Source of the DNA: Streptomyces iranensis
GTDB lineage: Bacteria > Actinomycetota > Actinomycetes > Streptomycetales > Streptomycetaceae
DNA: 64,000 bases
Direction: 5' to 3'
Assembly (NCBI RefSeq): GCF_017874715.1
Contig: NZ_JAGGLR010000032.1
Span: 62,001-126,000 of the forward strand
Shown here: piece by piece, positions 36,133 to 44,577 of the stretch
Numbering within the stretch: the stretch's first letter is position 1
Layout of the letters: each line of letters starts with the position of its first letter
Position numbers and translations under genes: made by a program
Notes under the pieces: model-generated
The model's input: the letters and a program-made list of their open reading frames with translations, nothing else
What the model was told of the DNA's origin: nothing
Database searches by the model: none

Positions 36133-37509
36133 TCACCTCTGCTTCGCCGACGGGGCCGCGCCGCCCGGTTCCGCCATCGCCGGCGGCGCCGCGGTCTGCT
36201 GGGCCATGTTGACCACCTGTTTGCGGAAGACGTGCAGCCACACGCCGGCGATCTGCGAGGTGACGATCGAGAGCATGGCCAGCACCGTGTAGAAGTCCTC
36301 GTTGATCACTCCGGCCGCGAGTGTCACCGTGGCCAGCACGATGCCCGGCCCGCCGCGTGCGTTGAGGGCGACCGCGAAGTGCCGGGCGGATCTGTTGTCC
36401 TCCCCGGCCAGCCTGGCCGCCGCCCAGACGCTGACCAGTTTGACCAGGCAGGCCATGGTCAGGAAGGCGCAGAAGAACAGCAGCGGGAAGTGGTGTGCCA
36501 GGTCCAGCTGGACGCCGACGTTGGCGAAGTACAGCGGGATGAAGAAGGCGAGTGAGAACCTCTTCAGTGCCTCCCACGCGGCGTCCGCCGAGGCCCGCCG
36601 CTCCGGCTCGGTCACCCGTATGTCCGCGCCGGCGGCGGCCGCGCCGGCCAGCAGGGCTCCGAAGACCGGGTTGATGCCGAGGCCGACGCAGGCCAGGGCC
36701 ATCCCCAGCATGAACACCAGCCGGAACCCGGTGGGGCTGCGCTTTTCGATGAAGCTTGCCGGGCCGATGGCCAGCATGCGGAAGAACCACCGGCCCAGCG
36801 GCAGGAACACCGCGAAGAAGACCAGGCTGGCCACCACGTAGTAGATCGTGCTGGGCACGGCGTCGTTGTTGTCGAACAGCGACCACAGGCCGTAGGCGGA
36901 ACCGGACTTCGCCTGTGCCAGGCCGAGCACCACGGACAGCATCACGTAGAGCACCAGGTCTTCGAAGACGGCGATGGAGAGCACCACGCGTGCGAATCCG
37001 GTCCGCAGGATGTCGAGGTCGAGCATGATCCGGGAGATCACCGGGATGCTGGTCACGGCCACGCCGATGCCGAAGACCAGTCCCACACTCGTCCGTGTGC
37101 CCTGCGGCCCGGACAGTTCGGCGATGTCGAGGAACCGGGCGGTGAACAGACCGGCCGCGAACGGCACGACGACACCGATCACCGCCATCGCGGCGGTGGA
37201 TTTCCCCCGGCCGCCGCTGCGGTGTTCGACCATCTCCCGGCCGGAGAGGAACAGCAGCAGGAGCAGCCCGGCCTCGTACAGCACGCCGAGGCCCGCGGCC
37301 GCGGGGCCCGTTGAGGGGAAGAGCCACCTTTGCGCATCGGGCGCGAACACACCGAGGACGGTGGGGCCCAGCAGCAGGCCCCCGACTATCTCGCCGATGA
37401 CCGGCGGCTGGCGCAGCAGCAGGAACAGGTGGCCGGCGGTGTGGGCGACGACCAGCAGTACCGTCACCGCGACGAACAGGTGCATGAGGTCGGGTGACTG
37501 CAGCGTCAT
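36133..37509 (-). CDS. CPA2-type cation/proton antiporter 1
   Basis: A 458-residue membrane protein with 11-13 helices of the Na_H_Exchanger (CPA2, KefB/NapA-like) family: QPPVIGEIVGGLLLGPTVLG, LLLFLSGREMVEH, FGIGVAVTSIPVISRIMLDL, ARVVLSIAVFEDLVLYV, NARGGPGIVLATVTLAAGV. Members exchange Na+ or K+ for H+. ATG 37509 overlaps the stop of the ABM gene (ATGA) and its stop lies 5 bp before the kinase start, making a three-gene operon. The antiporter-kinase pairing recurs at 39320-42225, so the two proteins probably serve one purpose. Confidence 0.92.
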   Translation of the reverse strand: MTLQSPDLMHLFVAVTVLLVVAHTAGHLFLLLRQPPVIGEIVGGLLLGPTVLGVFAPDAQRWLFPSTGPAAAGLGVLYEAGLLLLLFLSGREMVEHRSGGRGKSTAAMAVIGVVVPFAAGLFTARFLDIAELSGPQGTRTSVGLVFGIGVAVTSIPVISRIMLDLDILRTGFARVVLSIAVFEDLVLYVMLSVVLGLAQAKSGSAYGLWSLFDNNDAVPSTIYYVVASLVFFAVFLPLGRWFFRMLAIGPASFIEKRSPTGFRLVFMLGMALACVGLGINPVFGALLAGAAAAGADIRVTEPERRASADAAWEALKRFSLAFFIPLYFANVGVQLDLAHHFPLLFFCAFLTMACLVKLVSVWAAARLAGEDNRSARHFAVALNARGGPGIVLATVTLAAGVINEDFYTVLAMLSIVTSQIAGVWLHVFRKQVVNMAQQTAAPPAMAEPGGAAPSAKQR

Positions 37510-37862
37510 GAGGGGTCTTCCTGTGTCGGCGTGGCCGGGTCCTGGCCGTGGCCGGTCACGGTCTGAAGGACCACGGCCTCGTGCCTGACCTGGGTGTCGT
37601 AGTCGGTCATGAGGTCCGCGACCGCCGGTGACACCACTGCTGTCAGCGCGTCAGTGCCGGCGAACCCTTCGACCGCCGCGGGCGAGTTCCACAGGCTGAG
37701 GACCTGGATGTGGGCCTGGCCGTCCTCCTCCCGGTGCAGCAGGTAGCAGCCGCGATATCCCGGAAAACCTTCCATATGCGGCAGAATGCTGCTTTTGAAT
37801 GTGTCGAGGAAGGCGGCCGTGTTGCCGATGGGCGCACGCGCGCTCCATGACCTCAAGATCAT
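37506..37862 (-). CDS. antibiotic biosynthesis monooxygenase (ABM)-like protein
   Basis: A 118-residue dimeric alpha/beta-barrel type protein: MILRSWSARAPIGNTAAFLD, MEGFPGYRGCYLLHREEDGQ, HIQVLSLWNSPAAVEGFAG. The fold is used by quinone-forming monooxygenases and by heme-degrading enzymes; small members often have no known reaction. The start is fixed by AAAGG 10 bases upstream. It is the first gene of the antiporter-kinase operon and diverges from the AraC regulator. Confidence 0.75.
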   Translation of the reverse strand: MILRSWSARAPIGNTAAFLDTFKSSILPHMEGFPGYRGCYLLHREEDGQAHIQVLSLWNSPAAVEGFAGTDALTAVVSPAVADLMTDYDTQVRHEAVVLQTVTGHGQDPATPTQEDPS

Positions 37863-38307
37863 TGCGGGGCCTTTCTGTCGTTGCCGATCAGGGCCTTTCG
37901 TGAGCGCGGCGGGCCGGGGGCGGCAATCCGGCGGTTCTTGGCCGGATCGAGGAGTTGACACGCTGCGGCGGGATCCTGCGCTGTCCGGACTTTCCGGTCA
38001 CGGAGAACAGCGAGAACGAGACATTCGGAAGCTTGGATTCACCCCCTACCTCACCATCCCCGGCCCGGTCTGTTCGACGGAATCACGGGCCCCTCACGTC
38101 GCTGACCGCGTGGTCGACAGACCTGAATGCCCAGTTCCTTTTCACTTGCCACAATGACCGAAAAGGTGCTCGCATTGATCATTGCGTTACCGCTTCGGGT
38201 CCGTCATTATTATCAAATTGTGACGCCGAGGACCTTGGCCGTCGCTCGCCCTCCCGGAAGCCACCATTCCGCTCCGATTCGCCATGATCTGGCGCGAGGG
38301 AGATCAG
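37863..38307. promoter_or_regulatory. divergent promoter region, ABM operon and AraC regulator
   Basis: 445 bp with no gene. The part near 38140-38225 is much richer in A and T than its surroundings (CATTATTATCAAATTGTGAC at 38204-38223), as expected for a promoter or operator. It is the natural place for the AraC protein to act on both directions. Confidence 0.5.
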
Positions 38308-39327
38308 ATGTCCGCAGCACCACTGTTGGCCAACCATGCTGTCCTGCACACCGAAGATGTCGCCGCCACCGAAGAATGGCTCACCCCCGTCCTTGGCCGG
38401 CACGAATTATCGGTCGCGGCAACCACACGGCCCGATATTCGCTTCCACAGTTATCAGTTGGGTTCACTGCGGCTGAGCTATCTCTCGCTCGGCGCCAGTG
38501 CGCGGTTCGAACTGGCCGGTGCGCGCTCCGGTTACCTGGTGCTGGTGCCGCTGACGGGGAACATCTGGCTGTGCGGCACGCAGCAGATGCGCATCGCCCC
38601 CGGCCTGGGCACGGTGCTCGGACCGAGCGAGCCGGTCAGCGCCCGGTGCTCCGCGGACTGCGGGCAGCTGATCGTCGAACTGAACCAGGCGGTGCTGACC
38701 GCCCATGTCCACAGCCTGCTGCACAACTCCTCGGCGGAGTCGCCCATCTTCGAGCCGCTCATGCGGTTCGACTCCGGCAGTGCCATGAGCTGGTACGAGT
38801 CGCTGATGTTCCTGGAGAGACGGGCCAACGAGGCCGAGGGCGCCGGGCAGGAACCGATCCACCCGCTGGTCGCCACGGAGCTGGAACGGGCGCTGATGAC
38901 CGAATTGCTGGTTGCCCAGCCGAACACCTACAGCCCGGCGCTGGTCCGCAGCCGGCCGTCTCAGCCGGTCGGTCCGGTCGAGAAAGCGGTGCGGCTGATC
39001 AATGAGTACCCGGAGGTCGGCCATACCGTGGCCGATCTCGCCCAGGCCGCCGGTGTCAGCGTGCGCACGCTGGAGAAGGCGTTCCGCACCCGCTTTGGTC
39101 TGCCGCCCTGCGGATACCTGCGCCAGGTCCGGCTGAAGCGGGTCCGGGCGGAGCTGACCGGGCCCGGCGCCGCGGAAAAGACGGTGAGTGAAGTGGCGGC
39201 GCGGTGGGGGTTCAGTCACTTCGGCCGATTCGCTCAGGAATACCGGAAGAAGTACCATGAGAATCCTTCGGAAACAGTGAGGCGGCATCGTGCGATGCGC
39301 GGGCCCGGAACTCAGAGTTTTAGTTGA
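38308..39327 (+). CDS. AraC family transcriptional regulator
   Basis: A 339-residue regulator. The N-terminal half is the AraC-binding-like cupin domain (SYQLGSLRLSYLSLGASARF, GYLVLVPLTGNIWL) and the C-terminus a full double HTH: HTVADLAQAAGVSVRTLEKAF, RFGLPPCGYLRQVRLKRVRAEL, SEVAARWGFSHFGRFAQEYR. ATG 38308 is preferred for its GAGGGAG site over ATG 38284. It sits inside the cluster, divergent from the antiporter-kinase operon, with its end overlapping the convergent antiporter by 8 bp. It is the likely pathway regulator. Confidence 0.92.
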   Translation: MSAAPLLANHAVLHTEDVAATEEWLTPVLGRHELSVAATTRPDIRFHSYQLGSLRLSYLSLGASARFELAGARSGYLVLVPLTGNIWLCGTQQMRIAPGLGTVLGPSEPVSARCSADCGQLIVELNQAVLTAHVHSLLHNSSAESPIFEPLMRFDSGSAMSWYESLMFLERRANEAEGAGQEPIHPLVATELERALMTELLVAQPNTYSPALVRSRPSQPVGPVEKAVRLINEYPEVGHTVADLAQAAGVSVRTLEKAFRTRFGLPPCGYLRQVRLKRVRAELTGPGAAEKTVSEVAARWGFSHFGRFAQEYRKKYHENPSETVRRHRAMRGPGTQSFS

Positions 39328-40657
39328 GGAGAGGCTCCATCGCCCGGCGCCGTGATTCCTCCTGGGCGGTGATTTCCAGGCGTCGCGTGGCAATCCTCAG
39401 CAGTGGCGGTGCCATGACCGAGGTAATCACCGCGGTGAGCACGATGATTGTGTAGGACTCGGTGTTCAGCACGCCCAGCCGGAGGCCGACCGCGGCCACC
39501 ACGAGTTGCACGACCCCGCGCGCGTTCATGCCCGCGCCGAGCGCCAGGATCTCCCACCGGCTCAGGCGCCCGGTCAGCCCGCCGAGCAGCGCGCCGGCGA
39601 ACTTGCCGAGGATCGCGACGCCCAGGATGAGCAGCGCGCCGCCCAGCACCGCGGGCTGTCCCAGTGCTCCCATGTCCATCCGCAGCCCCGCAGTGGCGAA
39701 GAAGACCGGCGCGAGCGTTGCGGACAGCCCATTGTTCAGCGGTGCGAGCGAGCCGAGGCTGACGGCGCCGCTGGTGCCGATCAGTATGCCGCCGAGAAAC
39801 GCGCCGAATACCGGTTCGAGTCCCAGCGCCGCGGTGCCGGTCGCACACATCAGGAGGACCGCGACCGCCGTCACCACCACCGCGGCCGAGGACTTGGAAC
39901 GCTGCGCCCGGCGCATCGCCGCGCGCACCAGGGGCCGGCCCAGCACGGTCAGCACCAGCAGGAGCCCGGCCAGGTGCAGGATCGGCTCGAGCACGGTACC
40001 GGTGTGCAGGCCATCGGCCGCCATGGCGGACACCACGGACAGCAGCAGCCAGCCGACGATGTCGTCCATGGTGCCTGCGGCCAGGATGAGCTGGCCGACG
40101 TTGCGGTGGATCAGCCCCATGTCCAGAAGTGTCTTGGCGATCACCGGGATCGCGCTGACGCACAGCGCCACTCCGAGGAACAGTGCGAACACCGTGGGCT
40201 GCGCATGCCCGGGGCGCAGCACCCCGGGCAGCAGCTTCATCGCCACCGCGGCTCCCAGGCCGAAGGGGATGACCAGGCCCAGCAGGCTGATCCAGGCGAC
40301 GGTCCCGCCGCGCCGGCGCACCAGGGTGAAGTCGAGGCTGATGCCGGTCACCCCCACCAGAACCAGCACGCCGAGCAGGGCGACACTGTCCAGCAGGTGG
40401 AACTGCCCCGCCTGCTGGGGGAAGACCCAGTCACTCGCCCGCGGGGCGAGCTGCCCGAACACGCTGGGTCCCAGCAGCACCCCCACACCGAGTTCGCCGA
40501 CCACCGCCGGCAGGCCCACCCGCCTGGCCAGCCGCCCCAGCAGGTGTGCGGCGAGGACCAGCACGGTCAGCTGCGTGAGCAGCAGCACCGCCGGGTGACC
40601 GCCCAGGGGGGCTATGGGAGCGGCCGCGGTCAGCGGGCCCGCGTGGGCGGCTGTCAC
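39320..40657 (-). CDS. CPA2-type cation/proton antiporter 2
   Basis: A 445-residue membrane protein paralogous to that at 36133. Seen: LPAVVGELGVGVLLGPSVFG, ALLGVLVLVGVTGISLDFTL, LGVALCVSAIPVIAKTLLDM, ILAAGTMDDIVGWLLL, GMNARGVVQLVVAAVG. The GTG start (40657) overlaps the stop of kinase 2 in GTGA, so translation is coupled. Compared with copy 1 the gene order is reversed (kinase before antiporter). Longer upstream frames are shadows of the kinase. Confidence 0.9.
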   Translation of the reverse strand: MTAAHAGPLTAAAPIAPLGGHPAVLLLTQLTVLVLAAHLLGRLARRVGLPAVVGELGVGVLLGPSVFGQLAPRASDWVFPQQAGQFHLLDSVALLGVLVLVGVTGISLDFTLVRRRGGTVAWISLLGLVIPFGLGAAVAMKLLPGVLRPGHAQPTVFALFLGVALCVSAIPVIAKTLLDMGLIHRNVGQLILAAGTMDDIVGWLLLSVVSAMAADGLHTGTVLEPILHLAGLLLVLTVLGRPLVRAAMRRAQRSKSSAAVVVTAVAVLLMCATGTAALGLEPVFGAFLGGILIGTSGAVSLGSLAPLNNGLSATLAPVFFATAGLRMDMGALGQPAVLGGALLILGVAILGKFAGALLGGLTGRLSRWEILALGAGMNARGVVQLVVAAVGLRLGVLNTESYTIIVLTAVITSVMAPPLLRIATRRLEITAQEESRRRAMEPLLN

Positions 40658-42225
40658 CGTGATCCGTCGGCACGCCACTGAGCGGCGGTCAGCGTGGCCA
40701 GCCAGTCTCCCTGCGGCAGGGTGGCCTCCTCGACCCAGCCGGCGGTGCGTTCGAGGGCCGACCGCCAGCCGGCGTAACCGCGTTCCCGGTCCTCGGGCAT
40801 CCACTGCGCGGACCAGCGGTGGTTCTCCCGGCGGGTGCCGGCCACCTCGGCGAGGTCCGCCCACACGCCGACGGCCAGGCCGGCGGCGTGGGCCGCGCCG
40901 AGGGCGGCGGTGTCGGCGACGTCCGCCGGGCGGCGCAGCTGGATGCCCAGGACGTCCGCGTGTATTTGCATGCACATGTCGAACCAGGCGCCGTTGCCGT
41001 CGACCCGCAGCTGGGTCGGGGCGTGCCCGGTGCCTTCCCGCATGGCCTCGATCAGGTCGCGCAGCTGGTAGGCGAGGGCCTGGAGCGTGGCTCGGGCCAC
41101 ATGGTTCTGGTTGTGGTGGGTGTCCATGCCCAGGATGGCCCCACGGGCGCCGCGTTCGGGCCGGGGCAGCGCGAGTCCGGTGAAGGCGGGTACGAAGTAC
41201 AGCCCTTCGGGGTCATCGGCCCGCCGGGACATGGCCTCGATCTCCCCGACGCCCCGGATGATGCCCAGTCCGTCCACCAGCCACTGCACCGTGGCGCCGG
41301 TGTAGGGGACGAAGCCCTCCAGCGCGTACACCGCCGGTTCACCGGCCAGCCGGTAGGCGATGGTGCCCAGCAGCCCGGAGTCGGTATCGGCCCGTGTGGT
41401 CCCGGTGTTGACCAGCAGCGCGCTGCTGCCCTCGAAGCCGTAGCGGGCCTGGCCCGGGAGGAAGCAGTGCTGGCCGAAGAGGGCTGCCTGGTGTTCGCCC
41501 AGCACCCCGGTGACGGGCACTTCCATGCCGAACGGCCCGGATCCGGCTGTGGTCCCGAAGCGGTCCGGGGTCGAGGACGGGGCCACCTGGGGGAGCATCG
41601 CCCGCGGTATGCCGAACAGGGCCAGCAGCTCATCGTCCCAGTCCTCGGTGTCCAGGTTCAGCAGCATGGTGCGGCTGGCGCTGGTCACATCGGTGACGTG
41701 CCGTCCGGTCAGGTTCCACACCAGCCAGGAATCCATGGTGCCGAACAGGGCCTCGCCGGCCTCCGCGTCCGCGCGCAGGCCGTCGACGTGCCGCAGCAGC
41801 CAGCTCAGCTTGCCGGCGGAGAACAGCGCGTCGGGCACCAGACCGGTCTTCTTGTGGATCAGTTCGCTCTGGCCGTCCCGCAGCAGAGCCGCCATCTGCC
41901 CGGCGGAGCGCCGGTCCGGCCCGGCGATGGCCGGAGCGTAGGGCTTGGCGGTGTGCTTGTTCCACACCACGGTCGTCTCGCGCTGGGCCGCGATACCGAC
42001 CGCTGCCAGCGCGGAGGCGGGGCGGCCCAGTTCGGACAGGGCCCTGCCGACCGCGTCCCCTGTGTGCCGCCAGATCTCCGCGGGATCGTATTCGAGCGTG
42101 CCGTCGGGGGAAGCGGACGGGGAGAGCGGCACCCGCTGCCCGGTCAGCTTGTTGCCCTCGCGGTCGTAGACGATGAGTCTGGTGTCGGAGGCGGACTGGT
42201 GCAGGGCTGCGATCAAGTCGGCCAT
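40654..42225 (-). CDS. glycerol-kinase-like FGGY protein 2, altered active site
   Basis: A 523-residue FGGY kinase-like paralogue of the protein at 34610. It keeps AAQRETTVVWNKHT (the glycerol-binding Arg82-Glu83), DVTSASRTMLLNL and VNTGTTRADT, but the phosphate-binding start is HQSASDTRLIVY (His9 for the usual Asp and no GTTS), the AIVWQDTRT motif is AIAGPDRRS, and the catalytic-loop GDQQAA is GEHQAA (Glu244 for Asp). The losses are almost complementary to those of protein 1, which keeps Asp9 but loses Arg82 and the Asp. Substrate unknown. It starts the operon kinase 2-antiporter 2. Confidence 0.9.
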   Translation of the reverse strand: MADLIAALHQSASDTRLIVYDREGNKLTGQRVPLSPSASPDGTLEYDPAEIWRHTGDAVGRALSELGRPASALAAVGIAAQRETTVVWNKHTAKPYAPAIAGPDRRSAGQMAALLRDGQSELIHKKTGLVPDALFSAGKLSWLLRHVDGLRADAEAGEALFGTMDSWLVWNLTGRHVTDVTSASRTMLLNLDTEDWDDELLALFGIPRAMLPQVAPSSTPDRFGTTAGSGPFGMEVPVTGVLGEHQAALFGQHCFLPGQARYGFEGSSALLVNTGTTRADTDSGLLGTIAYRLAGEPAVYALEGFVPYTGATVQWLVDGLGIIRGVGEIEAMSRRADDPEGLYFVPAFTGLALPRPERGARGAILGMDTHHNQNHVARATLQALAYQLRDLIEAMREGTGHAPTQLRVDGNGAWFDMCMQIHADVLGIQLRRPADVADTAALGAAHAAGLAVGVWADLAEVAGTRRENHRWSAQWMPEDRERGYAGWRSALERTAGWVEEATLPQGDWLATLTAAQWRADGSR

Positions 42226-42345
42226 AGCAGGTGCTCCGTAGAGTCTCGGTGGGCTTGGGAGTGCCGTGTGCGGCTGATCGGTGCCGGTGCGGTCACAGGC
42301 TGCCGCCCGGGGCCCGGTCCGGGACCGGACGGCAGCTGCCCGGCC

Positions 42346-43110
42346 CTAGGCGCCCGGCTTGGTCGGCGGGCCGGGGACGGCGGCCATGGCCTCCTCCGGC
42401 ACCAGGAAGGGCCCGCTGTACTTCTCCACGATGGGCGGTACCACCACGTCCTGCGGCAGGTCCGGTGCGGACCTGGGGTCCAGTGCCACCTGGCGCAGCG
42501 GCACGTACCCGGCCCAGCAGCCGCCCTGGAGGTCCGCGGGTTCGTACTTGCTCTGCTCCTCCCGGCGCACCTTGGTGGAGACCTCCTCCAGGTCCAGCGC
42601 GACCACGGCCACGCTGGCGAACTCCTGCCGGGTCGGCGGCCTGGCCTCGGAGCTGCGGCCGGTGGCGATGTGCTCCAGCAGGGTGGCCAGGGCGCGCATC
42701 CGCTCTTCGTCATCGGTGATCAGGCGCAGCCGGCCGTGTGCCATGACACTGCGGTAGGCGGCCGAATGGATCAGCCAGGCGCGGGCGAAGACCAGGCCGT
42801 CCAGCAGGGTGACCGTCACGCACACCGGTGCGTTCTCCGCCCCGAGCTGGGCGAACCGGCCCGCACGCGAGCCGTGGAAGTACAGGGTCTCGCCCCGCCT
42901 TGCGTACACCGCGGGGAGGACCACGGGGTAGTCCTCCCTGTTGAACGCGATGTGTGCCACGAGGCCCTCGTCCAGAATGGCGTGCGCCGCCTCGTGGTCG
43001 TAGCGGATGCGCTCCCGGTACCGGATCGGCACGGTGCGCGGGGTCACCGTATAGGAATCGTCATCGGCTGATTGGCTGAGTTGCGCCGCGATACGGTCGG
43101 TGTTGGCCAC
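42346..43110 (-). CDS. pyridoxamine 5'-phosphate oxidase-fold flavoprotein
   Basis: A 254-residue split-barrel protein of the FMN-binding PPOX / pyridoxamine-phosphate-oxidase-like group: ILDEGLVAHIAFNREDYPVV, LPAVYARRGETLYFHGSRAG, VCVTVTLLDGLVFARAW and SVMAHGRLRLI are typical. Such proteins bind FMN, F420 or heme and reduce varied substrates. GTG 43110 with AAGGAGAAGG upstream. A C-terminal extension (VVPPIVEKYSGPFLVPEE) is unusual. It lies between kinase 2 and the halogenase-like gene, 36 bp from the latter, so probably in the same transcript. Confidence 0.88.
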   Translation of the reverse strand: MANTDRIAAQLSQSADDDSYTVTPRTVPIRYRERIRYDHEAAHAILDEGLVAHIAFNREDYPVVLPAVYARRGETLYFHGSRAGRFAQLGAENAPVCVTVTLLDGLVFARAWLIHSAAYRSVMAHGRLRLITDDEERMRALATLLEHIATGRSSEARPPTRQEFASVAVVALDLEEVSTKVRREEQSKYEPADLQGGCWAGYVPLRQVALDPRSAPDLPQDVVVPPIVEKYSGPFLVPEEAMAAVPGPPTKPGA

Positions 43111-43146
43111 TGCCTTCTCCTTGTCTGCCCGTTGTCTCCCGGTCCG

Positions 43147-44535
43147 TCAACGCTGGGTGTCGCGCAGCCGCACGCTGGGCTCCATCTCCAGGTACATCCC
43201 CTCGATGGCGTTCGCCGGGGAGTTGGGCATGATCGTCCATTCCCGCGACTGGCTGTGGATGCGCGTGGGCGGCGTGGTGCCGGGGTCCCTGCCGTGCAGG
43301 CTCTTTTCGATGACCTGGTAGGCGTCGACCGTCGTCGCGTCGGACAGGTCCTCCACGCCGGCGATGATGCTGAGGAACGCCTCGTGGATGTGCAGCCGCT
43401 GCTGCTCGGCGCGGGTCATGGCCTGGCCGCGGTAGAAGTAGTCGTCCTTGCCGCGGTAGCTGTCGTAGAAGACCGAGACCAGTACCAGCAGCCGTTCGTA
43501 GGAGTAGCGGTAGGCCACGTCGTAGAAGTTCAGTGCCCGCTCCTCGGCCACCGTGCCGTCCACCATCGAGGACACCGAGGCGGCCGCCAGCATGGCGCTG
43601 AATGTCGCCAGGTGCACGCCGGTGGACAGCAGCGGGTCCAGGAAGCATGCGGCGTCCCCGGAGATCAGATGGCCCGGTCCGCTGAACCGGTCGGCGACGT
43701 AGGAGTAGTCGGTCTCGGTGCGTATCTTCGAGACCTTTTCGGCGCCGGCGATGGTCCGCCGCACCAGCGGATGGGCGTGTACGGCCCGTTCGTAGAGCGC
43801 CTGAACGTCGGCGGGGGAAGAACACTGCTCGCCGAACCGCTTCTTGTCGGTCACCAGGCCGATGCTGGTGATCCCGTTGTGCAGCGGGATCACCCAGATC
43901 CAGCCCTCCGCGACGCTGCACACCGTCACCGCGCCGTCGGGGCCTTCGGGGATGTCCTTGGCGTCCTTCCAGTACGTCCAGACGCCGACGTTGCGGAAGA
44001 CGTCGTGCATCCGCCGCATGTCGAAGTGGCGCTTGGCGAGCAGGCCGGCCCGGCCGGAGGCGTCGATGACGTAGTCGAACCCGATCTCACCTTCGTCTCC
44101 GGCCTCGTTCTGCCAGCGCGCCGCCACCGCCCGGTCCCCGGAGAACCGGATGTCGCGGATCCGGTGACCCTCGAACGCCTCCACTCCCTCTTCCCGGGCA
44201 TGGTCGAGAAGGATCTTGTCGAAGTCGGCCCTGGTGACCTGCCAGCTGTGCTTTCCGCCGGGCACGTCGGTGAACGGCAGGTCCCACTTCTCCTTCCCCC
44301 ACTCGTAGTAGGAGCCGTCCTTGTGCCGGAAGCCGAATTTGTCCAGCTTCTCGGACACGCCGAGCAGGTCCATCATGCGCACGACCGACAGCGACAGCGA
44401 CTCGCCGACGTGGTAGCGCGGAAAGGTCTCCCGCTCCAGGAGCGTCACCTCGACACCGTTGCGTGCCAGGAACGTCGCCGCGGTGGACCCGGAGGGTCCG
44501 CCACCGATGACGAGCACCTTGCTCTGGGATCGCAT
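43147..44535 (-). CDS. FAD-dependent halogenase-like monooxygenase
   Basis: A 462-residue flavoprotein of the halogenase branch (CmlS/PltA-like): VLVIGGGPSGSTAATFLARNG (FAD), TFPRYHVGESLS, GFRHKDGSYYEWG with the candidate catalytic Lys72, and WIWVIP at residues 212-217, the WxWxIP motif held by flavin-dependent halogenases and absent from most monooxygenases. LISGDAACFLDPLLSTGVHL is the second FAD motif. The enzyme is predicted to use chloride, FADH2 and oxygen; a flavin reductase partner might be the PPOX-like protein next door. Substrate, probably carrier-bound or small, is unknown. Confidence 0.85.
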   Translation of the reverse strand: MRSQSKVLVIGGGPSGSTAATFLARNGVEVTLLERETFPRYHVGESLSLSVVRMMDLLGVSEKLDKFGFRHKDGSYYEWGKEKWDLPFTDVPGGKHSWQVTRADFDKILLDHAREEGVEAFEGHRIRDIRFSGDRAVAARWQNEAGDEGEIGFDYVIDASGRAGLLAKRHFDMRRMHDVFRNVGVWTYWKDAKDIPEGPDGAVTVCSVAEGWIWVIPLHNGITSIGLVTDKKRFGEQCSSPADVQALYERAVHAHPLVRRTIAGAEKVSKIRTETDYSYVADRFSGPGHLISGDAACFLDPLLSTGVHLATFSAMLAAASVSSMVDGTVAEERALNFYDVAYRYSYERLLVLVSVFYDSYRGKDDYFYRGQAMTRAEQQRLHIHEAFLSIIAGVEDLSDATTVDAYQVIEKSLHGRDPGTTPPTRIHSQSREWTIMPNSPANAIEGMYLEMEPSVRLRDTQR

Positions 44536-44577
44536 CTGATTCTCCCCTTCACAGGTTTGGCTGATCGAAGACCGGGC

